Both the position numbers and the translations under genes were made by a program. From the NCBI RefSeq assembly GCF_015354335.1, contig NZ_JADKYR010000003.1, forward strand, positions 124,001 to 188,000: a stretch of 64,000 nucleotides of DNA. The letters run 5' to 3'. Positions 57,439 through 64,000 of this stretch are shown piece after piece. The notes below the pieces were generated by a model. The model saw nothing but the letters and a program-made list of their open reading frames with translations, had not been told where the DNA came from and did not search any database. The first letter of the stretch is position 1. The number at the start of each line of letters is the position of its first letter. The DNA comes from Methylophilus sp. 13. GTDB taxonomy: Bacteria > Pseudomonadota > Gammaproteobacteria > Burkholderiales > Methylophilaceae.

Positions 57439-58190
57439 TGCCTGCCTTTCAGGATTACCAGGCCGACTTTACCGCCCATTTGCGTCAGCCTGCGCAGCAT
57501 GCCCCTCCGCATGGGGTAGACCGCAAACGCATGCGCATTTACACGGAGATCGTCTTTAACCAGTTTTTGACTAGCCTGCAAGCCTGTTTTCCTGTGCTCA
57601 GGTCCATCCTGGGCAAGCGCATCTTTCAACGCCTGGCGCGGCAGTGCTTCTCCGGGCAAACATTTGCCAATCCCTTGTTTCAGGATATTCCCGCCAGATT
57701 TGTCGATTTTTTAAGCACCCATCAAGCCGCTGACCTGCCCCCATACACGACTGAATTGGCCCATTATGAATGGATAGAACTGGCGCTTAGTCGCGAGCTG
57801 GCAGAAGCACCATTGCCAGCGGCCGAGCAAACAGCGTTGGTACCTGGACTCACCCATCGCGTCAGCCTGACCGCCGTGCATCGCCTGCTGCATTATGCTT
57901 TTCCGGTGCATCAACTGTCGCGCAAGCAACGACATCTCCCTGCCGCTGACACTTACCTGCTCGTGTATCGTACGCCAGATTTTCAGATACGCTTTATCCA
58001 ACTCAACGTGATCACCTACCAATTGTTACAACAGATACATCTGCATCCAGCCACTGCAGAACAACATTTGCTAGAATTGTCCCAACATCTGCCAGATCTG
58101 CCGCGCGAGACTTTGCTTCAATTTGGAATAGAGACCTTGCAGACCCTGGCCGCGGCGCAAGCGATCGACGTTACCCCAGCGCAGGACTAA
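57438..58190 (+). CDS. DUF2063 partner protein (HvfC/BufC-type)
   Basis: A 250-residue protein. The N-terminal DUF2063 domain has FQDYQADFTAHLRQP, MRIYTEIVFNQFLTSLQACFP, then VLRSILGKRIFQRLARQC and DIPARFVDFLSTH. The C-terminal half is a second, mixed domain. DUF2063 proteins pair with DUF692 enzymes and bind the leader or the enzyme. The TGATG overlap with the MNIO gene shows coupling. No DoxX-type fourth gene follows. Confidence 0.9.
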   Translation: MPAFQDYQADFTAHLRQPAQHAPPHGVDRKRMRIYTEIVFNQFLTSLQACFPVLRSILGKRIFQRLARQCFSGQTFANPLFQDIPARFVDFLSTHQAADLPPYTTELAHYEWIELALSRELAEAPLPAAEQTALVPGLTHRVSLTAVHRLLHYAFPVHQLSRKQRHLPAADTYLLVYRTPDFQIRFIQLNVITYQLLQQIHLHPATAEQHLLELSQHLPDLPRETLLQFGIETLQTLAAAQAIDVTPAQD

Positions 58191-58386
58191 TACGCACCGG
58201 GCTCATTAATCCACGTAAACAATTACCCTTAAAGTATAAATATCATTAATATTTATCGCGAAAAGGACTTTTTTGTCTAAAATAAACCCAGTTCGGGATT
58301 TTTTCCCGACATTCGCCACCTCATAACAGGTGGACATTCAGGGAAGCTGATACAATAAAAAAATAAATATTTACATTAAATTAACC
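58191..58386. promoter_or_regulatory. AT-rich control region of the MarR gene
   Basis: It holds the palindrome ATAAATAT-5 nt-ATATTTAT (58236-58256), a hairpin TCGGGA/TCCCGA and a hairpin CCACCT/AGGTGG, and the 10-bp palindrome TAAATATTTA at 58364-58373 just before the start codon. The AT palindromes suit MarR-type operators. The G+C hairpins may end the MNIO transcript. Confidence 0.45.
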
Positions 58387-58854
58387 ATGCAAAATACTCT
58401 TGCCAAAGAAGCTTTAAAACAATTTCGAATTATTTTTGGAACCGTGAGGCAACACTTCAGGGAGATTGAAGTGTCGTGTGGCATTTCAGGCTCGCAATTG
58501 TGGTTATTACACGAAATCGCCACGCACCCAGAATTAGGTGTTTCTCGTCTGGCTGAAAATCTGGCCATCCATCAATCCACCTGTAGCTTGCTCGTCGAAA
58601 AACTGGTCAAAAAACAATTGGTGCAAAAACAGCGTCAAAGCGAAGACCAACGCAAAGTCGGCCTGATTGTGACTGATGCTGGGCACGCGGTGCTCGCCAA
58701 GGCACCGAAACCAGTAGATGGCATTCTGCCGCAAGTCTTGCACACACTGGATATCGAAGCTTTAAAAGAGTTAAATGCCTCGTTGAACATGGTCATTACC
58801 AAGTTGGACGCACAATCCAAAGCACTCGCCGACCAGCCAATGGGTGATATGTAA
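58387..58854 (+). CDS. MarR-family transcriptional regulator
   Basis: A 155-residue winged-helix protein: SGSQLWLLHEIATHPELGVS, LAENLAIHQSTCSLLVEKLV (recognition helix region) and the wing RQSEDQRKVGLIVTDAG. Cysteines at about 31 and 66 might sense redox state, but this is not a clear OhrR. No target is evident; palindromes upstream suggest autoregulation. It follows the MNIO cluster but with its own control region. Confidence 0.87.
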   Translation: MQNTLAKEALKQFRIIFGTVRQHFREIEVSCGISGSQLWLLHEIATHPELGVSRLAENLAIHQSTCSLLVEKLVKKQLVQKQRQSEDQRKVGLIVTDAGHAVLAKAPKPVDGILPQVLHTLDIEALKELNASLNMVITKLDAQSKALADQPMGDM

Positions 58855-58951
58855 AATAATCACTTTATTTGAGATTGAGAATGACTGTTTGCGTCACAAA
58901 TCATTCACCAGGCTTCAGCTAAATCAGCCCTCAATCAGCTCAAAACAACGC

Positions 58952-58995
58952 ACACAAATAAAAAAGTCGGCAACTGCCGACTTTTTTATTTGTGT
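58952..58995. terminator. Bidirectional terminator, 44-bp near-perfect palindrome
   Basis: Arms of 21 bp (58952-58972 and 58975-58995) pair perfectly around a 2-base centre; the core is GTCGGCA/TGCCGAC flanked by A6/T6. It lies between the convergent MarR gene and the DUF1289 gene. Confidence 0.93.
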
Positions 58996-59016
58996 CTTGA
59001 ATCCTGCAAAAGTGAG

Positions 59017-59202
59017 TTATTCGCCAAATACTGCCGCCTCACGTGCCGCTGCCGTTTTGATGACTTCGGCTTTGGCCGCATTATCCAGATCCCACCATTG
59101 GCGGATTTCCTCTAGCGTTCTAAAGCAGCCCTGGCAAAAACCACTCACTTCGTCCATGCTGCACACCCCGACACATGGTGAGGCAATTTCCTGTTCTGAC
59201 AT
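59017..59202 (-). CDS. DUF1289 protein
   Basis: A 61-residue Cys-rich protein of the DUF1289 family: SPCVGVCSMDEVSGFCQGCFRT holds the four conserved cysteines (in two pairs), then EEIRQWWDLD. The cysteines probably bind a metal or cluster. Function unknown. It follows secA by 23 bp on the same strand and ends at the palindromic terminator. Confidence 0.88.
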   Translation of the reverse strand: MSEQEIASPCVGVCSMDEVSGFCQGCFRTLEEIRQWWDLDNAAKAEVIKTAAAREAAVFGE

Positions 59203-59225
59203 GCTGATTTCCTTTCAAACTTACC

Positions 59226-61958
59226 CTAGCTCAAAGCACCGTGGCAATTTTTATATTTTTTGCCAGAGCCACATGGACAAGGGTCATTACGCCCAACACG
59301 TACGCCTTCAGGCACATTCAAAGATTCCGCGGCGCTTGCATCTGTAGTCGCTAATGCAGAGTCGTAATCCGTGTGTTGATACTGCACATTTGCCACCTCG
59401 GCGGCGCGCATGGCTTCTTCTGCACGGCGTTCTTCGGCCTCAAGCTCTTCGCGGGAACGAATCTGCACCTGCATGGTGATCTTGGTGACTTCACTTTTCA
59501 CCGTATTCAACAGCGACTCAAACAGCTCAAACGCTTCACGCTTGTATTCCTGTTTGGGGTTCTTTTGCGCATAAGAACGCAAATGAATGCCTTGGCGCAG
59601 ATGATCCAGCGCCGCCAAATGCTCGCGCCAGTGGTTATCCAGGCTTTGCAACATGACGGATCGCTCGAAATTACGCATGTTGTCATTGCCTGCAAGTGCT
59701 TCCTTGGAGCCATACAGCTCGTTGGCTGCATTGAGGATACGCTCACGCAAGGTTTCCTCATGCAGGTCAGGGTTGGTTTCCAGCCATTCCGCCACTGGCA
59801 AGGTCAAACCAAGCTCAGCCTGCAAAGCCTGCTCGAGCGCTGGGACTTCCCATTGCTCTTCCACGCTGCCTGGAGGAACGTAAGTATTAAACAAGCTGTT
59901 GATGACGTCTTCGCGCATGGCATGAATCGTTTGGCCGACATCAATAGACTCTAGCAACTCATTGCGCTGTTCGTATATCACCTTGCGCTGGTCATTGGAG
60001 ACATCATCGTATTCCAGCAATTGCTTGCGGATGTCAAAGTTACGGCCTTCAACCTTGCGTTGCGCGTTTTCAATGGCGCGCGTCACCATGGCATGTTCAA
60101 TCGCTTCACCTTCCGGCATGTTGAGGCGGGTCATAATCGCTGCCACGCGCTCACCGGAGAAAATACGCAACAATGGATCTTCAAGCGACAGATAGAAGCG
60201 GCTGGAGCCTGGATCGCCCTGACGGCCTGCTCGTCCACGCAGCTGGTTATCTACACGGCGAGATTCGTGACGCTCGGTGCCGATGATATGCAAACCACCC
60301 GCGGCCAGCACGGCATCATGGCGCTGCTGCCACTCGGCTTTGAGCTGGGCAATTTTGCCAGCTTTTTCTGCCTCAGACAGTTTTTCATCCTGCTGGATAG
60401 CATGAATTTCATTTTCCGAATTACCGCCGAGCACAATATCGGTACCGCGGCCAGCCATGTTAGTGGCAATGGTAATCACGCCTGGACGACCGGCCTCTGC
60501 CACGATGCTTGCTTCGCGCTCATGCTGTTTGGCATTCAATACCTGATGTTCAAGCTTGGCCTGAGTCAGGAGCTTGGAAATCAGTTCGGAGTTTTCAATC
60601 GAAGTGGTCCCGACCAGCACAGGCTGACCTTTGGCCTGACACTGTTTGATATCCTCAATGACGGCTTTGTATTTTTCCATCGCCGTGCGGTAGACCTTGT
60701 CCATCGCGTCCAGGCGCTGTACCGGTCTGTGGGTTGGGATCACCACGGTTTCCAAGCCATAAATCTGGTTAAACTCATAGGCCTCGGTATCAGCCGTCCC
60801 GGTCATGCCGCTCAGCTTTTGATACATGCGGAAATAGTTCTGGAACGTGATCGAAGCCAGGGTCTGGTTTTCTTTCTGGATGGTCACGCCTTCTTTGGCT
60901 TCGACTGCCTGATGCAGGCCATCAGACCAGCGGCGGCCCGGCATCATGCGGCCAGAAAACTCATCGACGATGACGATCTCGCCGTTACGCACGACATAAT
61001 GCTGATCGCGATGATAGAGATTTTGTGCGCGCAAGGAGGCATACAAATGATGCACCAGCGTAATATTCGCCGGTTCATACAGGCTTGAACCCGCCGCCAG
61101 CAAGCCGGTTTGTTCCAGCAATTGCTCGGCATGCTCATGCCCGGCTTCACTCATGGTCACACTCTGGGCTTTTTCATCTACCCAGAAGTCGCCTTCACCC
61201 TCTTCGGCTTGCTGACGCACCAATTGCTTGGCCACTTCATTGATGGCGCCATACAAATCCACGCTGTGTTCCGCCTGGCCGGAAATAATCAAGGGCGTAC
61301 GCGCTTCATCGATCAGGATAGAGTCCACCTCATCCACCAGCGCATAATGCAAAGGACGCTGTACGCGCTCCTCTTTGCTAAACACCATGTTGTCGCGCAG
61401 GTAATCAAAGCCGAACTCGTTATTGGTCCCGTAGGTAATGTCTGCCGCATAGGCCAGCTGCTTGGCATCATGCGTCATTTGAGACAGGTTAATGCCTACG
61501 CTCAGACCCAGGAAGTTATACAGTTTGCCCATCCATTCGGCGTCACGCTTGGCCAGATAGTCGTTGACCGTCACCACATGTACGCCTTTACCGGTCAAGG
61601 CATTCAAATAAGTCGGCAAGGTCGCCACCAGGGTTTTACCTTCACCGGTACGCATTTCGGCAATTTTGCCTGCGTTGAGCACCATGCCACCGATCAGCTG
61701 TACGTCGAAGTGACGCATCCCCAACACGCGCTTGCCGCCCTCACGCACAACTGCAAAAGCTTCTGGCAACAGCTTTTCCAGGCTCTCACCGCCAGCATAA
61801 CGCTGTTTGAACTCCTCAGTTTTGGCCCGCAACTGCTCATCCGAGAGTGCGGCGATTTCTGACTCTAATGCATTGATTTGTTTGACGATTTGCTGGTACT
61901 GCTTGACGAGCCGATCATTGCGGCTACCAAATACTTTTTTAAACAACGAGGCTAACAT
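59226..61958 (-). CDS. secA: Preprotein translocase ATPase SecA
   Basis: Motor ATPase that drives preproteins through SecYEG. At 910 residues it is full length. Visible parts are [20 protein letters not shown] (Walker A), [20 protein letters not shown] (Walker B), [14 protein letters not shown] and the two-helix/scaffold regions. The C-terminal zinc finger that binds SecB and lipids is intact ([17 protein letters not shown]). It lies about 100 bp downstream of the M23 peptidase gene on the same strand. Confidence 0.98.
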   Translation of the reverse strand: MLASLFKKVFGSRNDRLVKQYQQIVKQINALESEIAALSDEQLRAKTEEFKQRYAGGESLEKLLPEAFAVVREGGKRVLGMRHFDVQLIGGMVLNAGKIAEMRTGEGKTLVATLPTYLNALTGKGVHVVTVNDYLAKRDAEWMGKLYNFLGLSVGINLSQMTHDAKQLAYAADITYGTNNEFGFDYLRDNMVFSKEERVQRPLHYALVDEVDSILIDEARTPLIISGQAEHSVDLYGAINEVAKQLVRQQAEEGEGDFWVDEKAQSVTMSEAGHEHAEQLLEQTGLLAAGSSLYEPANITLVHHLYASLRAQNLYHRDQHYVVRNGEIVIVDEFSGRMMPGRRWSDGLHQAVEAKEGVTIQKENQTLASITFQNYFRMYQKLSGMTGTADTEAYEFNQIYGLETVVIPTHRPVQRLDAMDKVYRTAMEKYKAVIEDIKQCQAKGQPVLVGTTSIENSELISKLLTQAKLEHQVLNAKQHEREASIVAEAGRPGVITIATNMAGRGTDIVLGGNSENEIHAIQQDEKLSEAEKAGKIAQLKAEWQQRHDAVLAAGGLHIIGTERHESRRVDNQLRGRAGRQGDPGSSRFYLSLEDPLLRIFSGERVAAIMTRLNMPEGEAIEHAMVTRAIENAQRKVEGRNFDIRKQLLEYDDVSNDQRKVIYEQRNELLESIDVGQTIHAMREDVINSLFNTYVPPGSVEEQWEVPALEQALQAELGLTLPVAEWLETNPDLHEETLRERILNAANELYGSKEALAGNDNMRNFERSVMLQSLDNHWREHLAALDHLRQGIHLRSYAQKNPKQEYKREAFELFESLLNTVKSEVTKITMQVQIRSREELEAEERRAEEAMRAAEVANVQYQHTDYDSALATTDASAAESLNVPEGVRVGRNDPCPCGSGKKYKNCHGALS

Positions 61959-62059
61959 GAGTCACACCGATTTCCGCTGACGCGGTGTTAATTGAAATAA
62001 ACAGAGATTGTATAAGATATAGAGGGCGATTGTCTCAATTATTGTATTGCCTGACTGGG

Positions 62060-62962
62060 TCAGGAATGATTTTTGAGATACTCACGCGGGTCCAGCGGGT
62101 TGCCATTGAGACGAATTTCATAATGCAAATGCGGCCCGGTTGAGCGTCCGGTACTGCCAATTAAGGCAATCTTTTGACCCTTGGTAACACGGTCTCCCGG
62201 GTTCACCAATAACTTCGAATTGTGGGCATAGCGCGTTTCAAGACCCGCGCCATGGTCAATCTTGAGCAAATTGCCATAGTCTGCGGTTTGTACCGCGGTG
62301 GTCACAATACCGTCTGCGGCAGCATAAACCGGCGTCCCCACCGAGGCTGGGAAATCCAGGCCTTCGTGGAAAGCGCGATGGCCACTCATGGGATCAATCC
62401 GCCAGCCATAACTGGACGAACTATACGCGGCTTCCACCGGACTACTATTAGGCAGCATTTCGCGCAATACGCTCTTTTGCAACAACTTGGCCTCAAGCTT
62501 GCCCTGATACTCATCACGCAAATCGAGGTCTGCAGACATTTGCTCAATGGTTGCTTTCAGGTCTTCCTCACTCAGCGGAGAATCTTTTACCAGCGGCCCC
62601 CCGCGGCCCATCATGTCGTTGACCGGCGTTCTTTCATTAATCGGCTCGGCAGTCGATTTGACGCCTGCCAATTTGGACAAGCGCTGATTTTGCGCATCCA
62701 GCCGCAAAATACGCGCCTGCAATTCGCCAATTTGCTTGGCATAAGCATCGAGGTGATTTTGGGTAGACAACATGGCACCACGCAAGTGAGGCGGCAGCAT
62801 AGCTTTAACGCCTTGTGATTTAATGACCTGCTGCGGTGTGATAAACAACAGCGTCAACACGATAGGCACCAAAATCAGCGCCAGCACCAAGCCGACACTT
62901 TCAAACACGCCCAATGTTTTGGGCTTGGCCATTTTTTCTGAAACAATAATGATATTAATCAT
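62060..62962 (-). CDS. M23-family metallopeptidase, membrane-anchored
   Basis: A 300-residue protein: one membrane helix near residues 23-45 (VGLVLALILVPIVLTLLFI), a coiled-coil stretch (HLDAYAKQIGELQARILRLD), then a LytM/M23 domain with SSYGWRIDPMSGHRAFHEGLDF, the first H and D ligands, and GSTGRSTGPHLHYEIRLNG with the H-x-H. The catalytic ligands are intact, so peptidoglycan hydrolysis is plausible. Such genes sit beside secA in many betaproteobacteria. Confidence 0.9.
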   Translation of the reverse strand: MINIIIVSEKMAKPKTLGVFESVGLVLALILVPIVLTLLFITPQQVIKSQGVKAMLPPHLRGAMLSTQNHLDAYAKQIGELQARILRLDAQNQRLSKLAGVKSTAEPINERTPVNDMMGRGGPLVKDSPLSEEDLKATIEQMSADLDLRDEYQGKLEAKLLQKSVLREMLPNSSPVEAAYSSSSYGWRIDPMSGHRAFHEGLDFPASVGTPVYAAADGIVTTAVQTADYGNLLKIDHGAGLETRYAHNSKLLVNPGDRVTKGQKIALIGSTGRSTGPHLHYEIRLNGNPLDPREYLKNHS

Positions 62963-63058
62963 GCTACGAACTCTCGCGATGCACCCGCCGCATGCCGACT
63001 AAACATGCATGACAGCGATGTGGTGTACAATATTCAAGCATTCTGTGGACAACCGGCC

Positions 63059-63505
63059 ATGTTCAAAATCAACCAGATTTTCAAACATCATCAAGCGCTC
63101 AAACCGCTACTACAAGAAGCGGATGACCGTCAGCAATTACAACAATGCTGGTCTGCAGTTGCCCCGGAATTTTCCAGGCTTTCGCATGTGCTAGCCCTAC
63201 AAGAGGGGGCGCTAACGATTGCAGTGCAATCAGGCGCTGTGGCCAGCAGAATCAGGCTAATGGAAGCCCAATTACTGCGAAAAATCCAGGAATTTAGTCA
63301 AAACTCCCGGAAAATCAAGGCTTTAAACCTTAACGCAATTAAGGTCAAAGTGCAAGTAAAATCTCGCCCGCCTAGCAAAACCAAACGCATCAAATCCCCG
63401 TCCAAGCACGCCTTAACGGCACTCGAACGTTGCGCCAAACAAATCGACAATCCTGCGCTGGAAGCGGCCCTGCTTGAGTTTGTCGATCACCAGCGTCAAG
63501 ACTGA
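63059..63505 (+). CDS. DUF721 protein, DciA-like
   Basis: About 148 residues from the ATG at 63059 (MFKINQIFKHHQAL). The frame also allows an ATG at 63005. The DUF721 domain covers roughly residues 20-100 (CWSAVAPEFSRLSHVLALQEG and LTIAVQSGAVASRIRLMEAQ), followed by a very basic tail (KSRPPSKTKRIKSPSK). DciA loads the replicative helicase in bacteria without DnaC. It is divergent from the M23 gene, which in related genomes lies between it and secA. Confidence 0.8.
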   Translation: MFKINQIFKHHQALKPLLQEADDRQQLQQCWSAVAPEFSRLSHVLALQEGALTIAVQSGAVASRIRLMEAQLLRKIQEFSQNSRKIKALNLNAIKVKVQVKSRPPSKTKRIKSPSKHALTALERCAKQIDNPALEAALLEFVDHQRQD

Positions 63506-63701
63506 GCCAACCTCACCTGCCAGCCGGGAACCCGGCCATCTCTGCAATCAGAGTACGTATGCTCCGCTATTACACGCTATTGTAGGTGCACACTAATAGT
63601 GCAATAATGCCCCAACCTGTTACATTCCATTAACAAATCTGGCAACAGGGTGGTGAGCAGTCATTATCTTCAACGCAGTTTCATCAGGAACAGGAGAAGT
63701 C

Positions 63702-64000
63702 ATGTCAGTTGCACTAATGTTAGCGCTTGGTGCCGCCGTTCTGGCGGTAGTGTATGGCGTCGTAATGAGTCAATGGATTTCAGGGTTGCCCGCGGGGAAC
63801 GCCCGCATGCAAGAAATTGCCGGCGCCATTCAACAAGGGGCTGCTGCCTATCTCTCCCGACAATACAAAACGATTGCCCTGGTTGGGGTTGTTTTGACGA
63901 TCTTGATCGGTATTTTTCTAAACCCGCAAACTGCCATCGGTTTTGTGATTGGCGCGGTTCTCTCCGGTGCCTGCGGATTTATAGGCATGAACGTCTCGGT
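63702..64000 (+). CDS. hppA: Membrane-bound pyrophosphatase, 3' truncated by window edge
   Basis: The first 99 residues of an ion-pumping pyrophosphatase. AGGAG lies five bases before the ATG at 63702. Visible are the first helix ([19 protein letters not shown]), [20 protein letters not shown] and [11 protein letters not shown], then [18 protein letters not shown], all typical of the N-terminal part. Whether it pumps protons or Na+ cannot be told, because the deciding residues lie beyond the window. A 196-bp leader precedes it. Confidence 0.95.
   Translation, partial: MSVALMLALGAAVLAVVYGVVMSQWISGLPAGNARMQEIAGAIQQGAAAYLSRQYKTIALVGVVLTILIGIFLNPQTAIGFVIGAVLSGACGFIGMNVS

Noticed and set aside
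60021-61088. 355-codon plus-strand frame opposite secA
   Set aside because: Antisense shadow of a certain gene; the product is His/Gln-rich without domains, as expected for a chance frame.

Overview
The window is a gene-dense, mostly chromosomal housekeeping stretch from a betaproteobacterium of moderate G+C content. Gene orders and families fit the Methylophilaceae (Methylophilus-like methylotrophs): murJ-ribF-ileS-lspA divergent from rpsT, rplU-rpmA/obgE-proB, yajC-secD-secF, a lone rnfB next to nth, and a membrane pyrophosphatase (hppA) at the right edge. The family assignment is an inference; no 16S gene or methylotrophy gene is present.

Layout. 1-8.6 kb: 3' part of a GGDEF-EAL gene, a DUF1905 gene, the murJ-ribF-ileS-lspA operon on the minus strand, then rpsT and a PH-domain membrane protein. 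8.6-13.5 kb: purE-purK, obgE-proB, rplU-rpmA. 13.5-19 kb: a MocR-type regulator, ccoG, an exonuclease/GIY-YIG fusion and an OhrR-type regulator. 19-23.5 kb: a Fur-box operon of three very small unknown proteins, a large GAF-PAS-GGDEF-EAL protein, a small membrane protein and a PilZ protein. 23.5-26.5 kb: an AT-rich accessory island with two overlapping unknown genes, the second with a HEPN-like R-x4-H motif, ending near tRNA-Lys. 26.5-34.5 kb: ffh, a YpjD-like protein, a HAD phosphatase, a DMT transporter, leuA, pssA, tgt. 34.5-35.4 kb: about 900 bp without a credible gene, which looks like a dispersed repeat. 35.4-43 kb: yajC-secD-secF, a CNNM/CorC-like protein, clpS-clpA. 43-49.5 kb: a heavy-metal RND efflux operon (czcCBA type) with a small periplasmic protein in front and a PII-like protein behind. 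49.5-55.3 kb: an MBL hydrolase, bamC, dapA, rnfB, nth, DUF1841 and MOSC genes. 55.3-58.2 kb: an ECF sigma/anti-sigma pair followed by a Cys-rich secreted precursor, a DUF692 (MNIO) enzyme and a DUF2063 partner. 58.3-64 kb: a MarR regulator, DUF1289, secA, an M23 peptidase, a DciA-like protein and the start of hppA.

The most interesting parts are (i) the sigma-controlled MNIO peptide-modification cluster, whose precursor carries six EGxC motifs, five of them spaced exactly ten residues apart; (ii) the two-gene HEPN-like island beside tRNA-Lys, a candidate defence or toxin module; (iii) the Fur-box operon of microproteins, two of which look like paralogues; and (iv) the RND efflux operon with a hybrid CusA/CzcA signature and a linked PII-like protein. 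The rest is conserved core biology: translation, Sec export, purine, proline, leucine and lysine synthesis, phospholipid synthesis and DNA repair.
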